64,000 nt of DNA, from positions 26,951-90,950 of the forward strand of contig NZ_JBBKTX010000021.1 in the NCBI RefSeq assembly GCF_044962685.1, read 5' to 3'. A model generated the notes under the pieces. That model was not told the origin of the DNA. It did not search any database and was given only the letters and a program-made list of their open reading frames with translations. The stretch's first letter is position 1; each line of letters starts with the position of its first letter. Positions 60,818 to 64,000 of this stretch are shown in pieces. Both the position numbers and the translations under genes were made by a program. This stretch comes from Oceanobacter antarcticus. GTDB lineage: Bacteria > Pseudomonadota > Gammaproteobacteria > Pseudomonadales > Oceanobacteraceae.

Positions 60818-61788
60818 TGATAAATGCCAAAGCGATGGTTTTTACCCAATACGGCGATCCGGACGTGCTGACCTTACGCTCGATAACGTTAGCTGAGCCT
60901 GACAAGGGGGAGTTGCTGCTCAAGGTATTGGCGGCTGGCTTCAATCCACTCGATACCAAAGTACGCTCCGGACTGGCACCGGTGGCAACCGAGTCCGGTA
61001 CCATTGGCTGTGATTTGTGTGGAGAGGTCGTTGCCATTGGCGAGGGTGTGGATGCGTTTGCTGTTGGTGACCGCGTCTACGGCATGACGGGTGGTGTACG
61101 GGGAACCATGGGCACGGTGTGTGAGTATGTGCTCGCTGATGCCCGATTGGTGGCCCCGGCGCCTGCTAACCTGACAAACGAAGCAACGGCTTGCTTGCCA
61201 GTGGTGTCTTTGACTGCGATGGAGGTGCTGCAACGCTTGCGCCCTCAGCCCAAAAGTCGGCTGCTTATTCTGGGCGGGCTTGGCGGTGTTGGCCGGATGG
61301 TGCTGCAACTGGCATTACACCGTGGCATAAAGGTAACAGCAACAGCGGGTAGCTCAGAACGTTTAGAGACATTGCGAAAGATGGGGGTCGAAGCGCTGGC
61401 TCACCATGAAGTGGCAAACCTTGTCGCCGCAGGAAGGAGTTTTGACTTTGTTGTTGATACCTGTGGTGGAGAAAGTCTGGGTTCTGCATTGAATGCCGTT
61501 GCTGTATGGGGAGAAGTGGCCACTATTAATGCTCGTGGTGCTCATGATTTGTCAATGGCCCATGCCAAATCCCTGACGTTGCATGCCGTGTTCAAGGCCC
61601 TACCGTTGCTTACTGGTAAGGGGCGGGAAGCGTTGGGCGAAGACCTGGCTCAATTTACATCCTGGGTAGAACAGGGGGTTATTGATGTACCGGAGCCAGA
61701 GCGTGTAATGGCTACCAATCTGGCTGCTGTGCATCGTCGATATGAACAAGGTCAGCTACAAGGCAAGGTGGCGCTTGTTTGGCCATAG
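60817..61788 (+). CDS. Zinc-less MDR-type alcohol dehydrogenase/quinone oxidoreductase
   Basis: A 323-residue medium-chain dehydrogenase. The N-terminal GroES-like domain has GFNPLDTKVRSGLAP and GCDLCGEVVAIGEGV. The Rossmann domain has LGGLGGVGRMVLQLAL. The cysteines and histidines of the structural and catalytic zinc sites are lacking, as in quinone oxidoreductases (Qor, ZADH families). NADPH as cofactor is likely for the family. The ATG overlaps the hdfR stop, so the regulator may control it. The substrate is unknown. Confidence 0.85.
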   Translation: MINAKAMVFTQYGDPDVLTLRSITLAEPDKGELLLKVLAAGFNPLDTKVRSGLAPVATESGTIGCDLCGEVVAIGEGVDAFAVGDRVYGMTGGVRGTMGTVCEYVLADARLVAPAPANLTNEATACLPVVSLTAMEVLQRLRPQPKSRLLILGGLGGVGRMVLQLALHRGIKVTATAGSSERLETLRKMGVEALAHHEVANLVAAGRSFDFVVDTCGGESLGSALNAVAVWGEVATINARGAHDLSMAHAKSLTLHAVFKALPLLTGKGREALGEDLAQFTSWVEQGVIDVPEPERVMATNLAAVHRRYEQGQLQGKVALVWP

Positions 61789-61902
61789 CCGTTGAATCAA
61801 TGGGGTGAATCGGTTGTGACACAGGCTGGTACTCAGTGAACAACAGATTCCACATTCCACACTATTATCAATCGTCCAATCGCCGCGAGGTGTCGTCAGC
61901 TG

Positions 61903-62601
61903 TCAGTCTATGCCGATCCATTTGTGGGTCTGCACACTCAGTTTCCACTCAGGGTTTGCCAGGCAGTAGTGCACGGCCGCCTGTACCGGATCGGTGTCTT
62001 GTGGCGTAAACAACGGGATATGTTCTCGTGCCGGGGATTGCCGAATAGCCGTCATATCCATGGGTTGCAAGTAGCGATGTGTTGCTTCGATGTGTCTGAA
62101 TTGGTCAGGCATGGCACCAGGCTGGGGATAAACCAGCTTGAGTTCGTGACATTGTTGCAGAATAACATCGGAGTTTTCTTTCGGGCTCAGGCATATCCAG
62201 TCGATGCCTTCCGGGAGGGGGAGTGTGCCGTTGGTTTCAATCGCAATCTCGAACCCCCGCTTGTGCATTGCTTCTACCAATGTGCCATCCAGCTGCAGTG
62301 CAGGTTCCCCACCTGTGCATACTATAAAAGGAGAAACGTCCGAGTTGGGCCAAAGATCTCGTAGCAGCGAACAGAGTTCATCTTTTGAGTAGCGGCCGCC
62401 ATTCTGGCCATCCGTGCCGACAAAATCCGTGTCGCAAAATTGGCAAGTGGCGGCTGCTCTGCCATCCTCCTTGCCATTCCATAAATTACATTTACTGAAA
62501 CGACAAAAAACTGCTGGCCGACCCGCATGGGTACCCTCCCCCTGAAGGGTATAAAACGCTTCTTTTACCCGGTATATCTTATCTGTCGTCACTGTTGTCA
62601 T
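61903..62601 (-). CDS. queE: 7-carboxy-7-deazaguanine synthase
   Basis: QueE is a radical SAM enzyme converting carboxytetrahydropterin to CDG in queuosine synthesis. The 232-residue product has the cluster motif in the CX14CX2C form (FSKCNLWNGKEDG, then TCQFCDTDF), as in the Burkholderia and Pseudomonas type. It also has CTGGEPALQ, the SAM-binding GGE motif. Its start overlaps the queC stop by four bases, so the pair is translationally coupled. Confidence 0.94.
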   Translation of the reverse strand: MTTVTTDKIYRVKEAFYTLQGEGTHAGRPAVFCRFSKCNLWNGKEDGRAAATCQFCDTDFVGTDGQNGGRYSKDELCSLLRDLWPNSDVSPFIVCTGGEPALQLDGTLVEAMHKRGFEIAIETNGTLPLPEGIDWICLSPKENSDVILQQCHELKLVYPQPGAMPDQFRHIEATHRYLQPMDMTAIRQSPAREHIPLFTPQDTDPVQAAVHYCLANPEWKLSVQTHKWIGID

Positions 62602-63269
62602 AGAGCAGGGCCTGTTTCGTACGCAAGCGGGTCTGAAATACCATTAAGTGCAAAGGCTTCCAGGCGTTCTACGCAAGAACCACACTTGCCACACGCCTTC
62701 TCTCTACCGTTGTAGCAGGTCCAGGTCAGGCTATAATCCAACCCCATTGTCAACCCATCTTTTAAAATTCCGATTTTGTCGCTATCCAGGTACGGGGTCA
62801 CAATTTCTACCGGCTCGTAATTGGCAATCCTGGCGACGTCATTCATTGCGTGAACAAACTCCGGTCGACAGTCAGGATAGATGGCGTGATCGCCACTGTG
62901 AGCGCCGTAAAACACCTTGTTGGCCCCGATATCAACGGCATACCCGATCGCCAGTGACAATAGAATCATATTGCGGTTAGGCACAACGGTAGACTTCATG
63001 TTGTCAGCTTCGTAATGACCTTCCGGAATATCCAGATCAGATGTCAACGATGAGGATTGCAGTAATTGATTAATGGCAGTGATGTCTATCACACGATGTG
63101 GCAAGCCAAGTGACTGACAAACAGAAGCCGCGTAACGAATCTCCTTGCTGTGTTTCTGCCCATAGTTAAAGGTGAGAGGAAATAGTTCGTAACCGTCTCG
63201 GTGGGCACGGTGAAGAATGGTGAAGGAATCCATACCGCCTGAATAGATGACAACTGCTTTCTCGGACAT
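62598..63269 (-). CDS. queC: 7-cyano-7-deazaguanine synthase
   Basis: QueC converts CDG to preQ0 with ATP and ammonia. The 223 residues have the PP-loop VVIYSGGMDSFTIL, the FNYGQKHSKEI motif, VPNRNMILLSLA and the zinc-binding set with CYNGREKACGKCGSC. ATG 63269 is the first gene of the queC-queE unit. The promoter is divergent from the rRNA operon promoter. Confidence 0.96.
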   Translation of the reverse strand: MSEKAVVIYSGGMDSFTILHRAHRDGYELFPLTFNYGQKHSKEIRYAASVCQSLGLPHRVIDITAINQLLQSSSLTSDLDIPEGHYEADNMKSTVVPNRNMILLSLAIGYAVDIGANKVFYGAHSGDHAIYPDCRPEFVHAMNDVARIANYEPVEIVTPYLDSDKIGILKDGLTMGLDYSLTWTCYNGREKACGKCGSCVERLEAFALNGISDPLAYETGPAL

Positions 63270-63322
63270 GCGCGCTCCACTGGTATGGGTCAGCCGTTCG
63301 CTGCACCCGTTAACAAGGCGAT

Positions 63323-63342
63323 AGCCTGGCTTATGCCAGGCT
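63323..63342. other. Perfect hairpin in the queC leader
   Basis: AGCCTGGC-TTAT-GCCAGGCT lies within the predicted 5' leader of queC. There is no T run on either strand and the surrounding sequence does not fit a known preQ1 riboswitch, so the role is unknown. Confidence 0.6.
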
Positions 63343-63353
63343 GAATAGCAGGC

Positions 63354-63382
63354 ATTATACGGACTCTGTCATTAAAGTGAAA
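63354..63382 (-). promoter_or_regulatory. Sigma-70 promoter of queC-queE
   Basis: On the minus strand TTTCAC (63382-63377), 17 bases, TATAAT (63359-63354). The leader to queC would be about 80 bases. Confidence 0.65.
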
Positions 63383-63389
63383 AAAACAG

Positions 63390-63417
63390 TTGACGGCAAA
63401 GTTGACGTCCCTATAAT
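63390..63417 (+). promoter_or_regulatory. rRNA operon promoter P1
   Basis: TTGACG (63390-63395), 16 bases, TATAAT (63412-63417), followed by the GC discriminator GCGCGCC. The upstream A-rich tract resembles an UP element. Confidence 0.85.
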
Positions 63418-63666
63418 GCGCGCCTCCCCACTGCTGATGCGGCGGGGAACGGAACAAGCTTCATGATTTTATGCTCGCTGTTTCGATCTTTAAGAGTGAC
63501 GTCATCTCGTTTGATCTGACAGCCTCGAAAAGAAAACGAATCAAAGGTGTTGACATTCTGAGTTATCAGCGTATTATTCGCCACCTCGATTCAGGAAGTG
63601 ATCAGAAAGATGTGTTCACTTCCGGTTGTAAGTAGTTGTTTTTAAAGAAATTTTTGAAAATAACGA

Positions 63667-63694
63667 TTGACAACAGAGTCTGGCGCTGTAGAAT
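63667..63694 (+). promoter_or_regulatory. rRNA operon promoter P2
   Basis: TTGACA (63667-63672), 16 bases, TAGAAT (63689-63694), followed by GCGCCAC. It lies about 280 bases downstream of P1 with an A/T-rich upstream tract. Confidence 0.85.
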
Positions 63695-63790
63695 GCGCCA
63701 CACGATTTAGACCTCTGGTCTGGATGGTGAAGGCGGTTTGTTTTGAAGTTGAATCCTCTGGATCACTTTAAGGCGAAATAAAAAAACCGC

Positions 63791-63818
63791 TTGACAATGG
63801 GATTTGATGCTGTAATAT
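63791..63818 (+). promoter_or_regulatory. rRNA operon promoter P3
   Basis: TTGACA (63791-63796), 16 bases, TAATAT (63813-63818), followed by GCACAGCC. This is the closest of the three to the rRNA genes, preceded by an A run. Confidence 0.82.
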
Positions 63819-63825
63819 GCACAGC

Positions 63826-64000
63826 CCGCTTCGACGAAACAGTCGAACAGCTCTTTAAAAAATTAAGCATTAAGTAATTCGTGTGGGTGCTTACTGAGAT
63901 GATCTGAAGTCAAGATTATCAAGAAGTAAGAACTCGTCGAAGATTCATTTACGTGAATGTTAACAGTTTTATTCTTGAGCACGATTTAGATTGGATTTTC
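63826..64000 (+). other. rRNA operon leader with boxA antiterminator
   Basis: AGCTCTTTAAA (63849-63859) matches the boxA antitermination element TGCTCTTTAA, and CGTGTGGGTGCTTA follows as in boxC-like leader sequence. The 16S gene itself is not reached; its mature 5' end is expected shortly after 64000. Confidence 0.82.

Noticed and set aside
63270..63360. preQ1 riboswitch in the queC leader
   Set aside because: There is a perfect hairpin, but not the short A-rich tail and conserved core of preQ1 aptamers.

Overview
The window is a 64 kb chromosomal segment of a flagellated, chemotactic gammaproteobacterium. Gene order in several blocks resembles Pseudomonas: gyrA-serC-pheA-hisC-tyrA/aroA-cmk-rpsA-ihfB-lapA-lapB-pyrF, purN/purM next to DUF2066-hda, and flhA-flhF-flhG-fliA-cheYZAB-parC-parP-cheW-DUF2802. 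Other parts look more like Vibrio or enterobacteria: a short NrdA with a separate YfaE-like ferredoxin, MetR, and maoP facing hdfR. The mix suggests a marine Oceanospirillales-type lineage, but the species cannot be named from sequence alone. Almost all of the DNA is ordinary core chromosome; no phage, integrase, intact insertion sequence or CRISPR array was seen.

Layout. 1-13982 (+): the 3' part of gyrA, serine, aromatic and histidine biosynthesis (including a TyrA-AroA fusion), cytidylate kinase, ribosomal protein S1, IHF-beta, LapA/LapB (control of LPS synthesis) and PyrF. 14211-17561 (-): tRNA-Asn, dCTP deaminase, a DUF3108 protein, PurN and PurM. 17880-19627 (+): DUF2066 protein and Hda. 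19723-20907 (-): aspartate aminotransferase. 21036-23066 (+): UvrB. 23196-23272: tRNA-Val, followed by an A+T-richer two-gene module (lipoprotein plus secreted subtilase) at 23652-27577 that looks accessory. 28004-30688 (+): AlaC and homoserine dehydrogenase.

30721-44666 (+) is the late flagellar and chemotaxis cluster. It opens with an 80 bp (GATTTCC)n tandem array, followed eight bases later by a sigma-54-type -24/-12 promoter in front of flhA. The cluster runs through the polar placement GTPase/ATPase pair FlhF/FlhG, sigma-28, CheY/Z/A/B, the ParC/ParP polar array system and CheW. A sigma-28-like promoter precedes cheY. CheA carries three copies of a FliM-like acidic motif exactly 52 residues apart where a P2 domain would be expected. 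An unrecognised 116-residue gene sits between parC and parP and shares ParP's N-terminal motif.

44846-49448 (-): peroxiredoxin, ferredoxin, NrdB and NrdA; the nrdA promoter is overlapped by a pair of NrdR-like boxes and has an exact DnaA box upstream. 50193-52617 (+): an RstA/RstB-like two-component system. 52657-53580 (-): MetR with a consensus MetR site just before its start, then a decayed reading frame. 54081-55154 (+): a membrane protein with a degenerate GGDEF domain. 55157-57257 (-): ArgF and ArgD. 57745-58092 (+): an orphan secreted protein. 58134-59786 (-): RimK, a RimB-like retropepsin and MaoP, facing HdfR and a quinone-oxidoreductase-like enzyme (59918-61788, +). 61903-63269 (-): QueE/QueC. 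63390-64000 (+): three tandem strong promoters and the leader of an rRNA operon whose 16S gene begins beyond the window.

The strongest candidates for something undescribed are the heptanucleotide array beside the flhA promoter, the repeated CheY-docking-like motifs in CheA, and the small gene between parC and parP. All family assignments come from reading motifs and recalling homologues; no database search was run.
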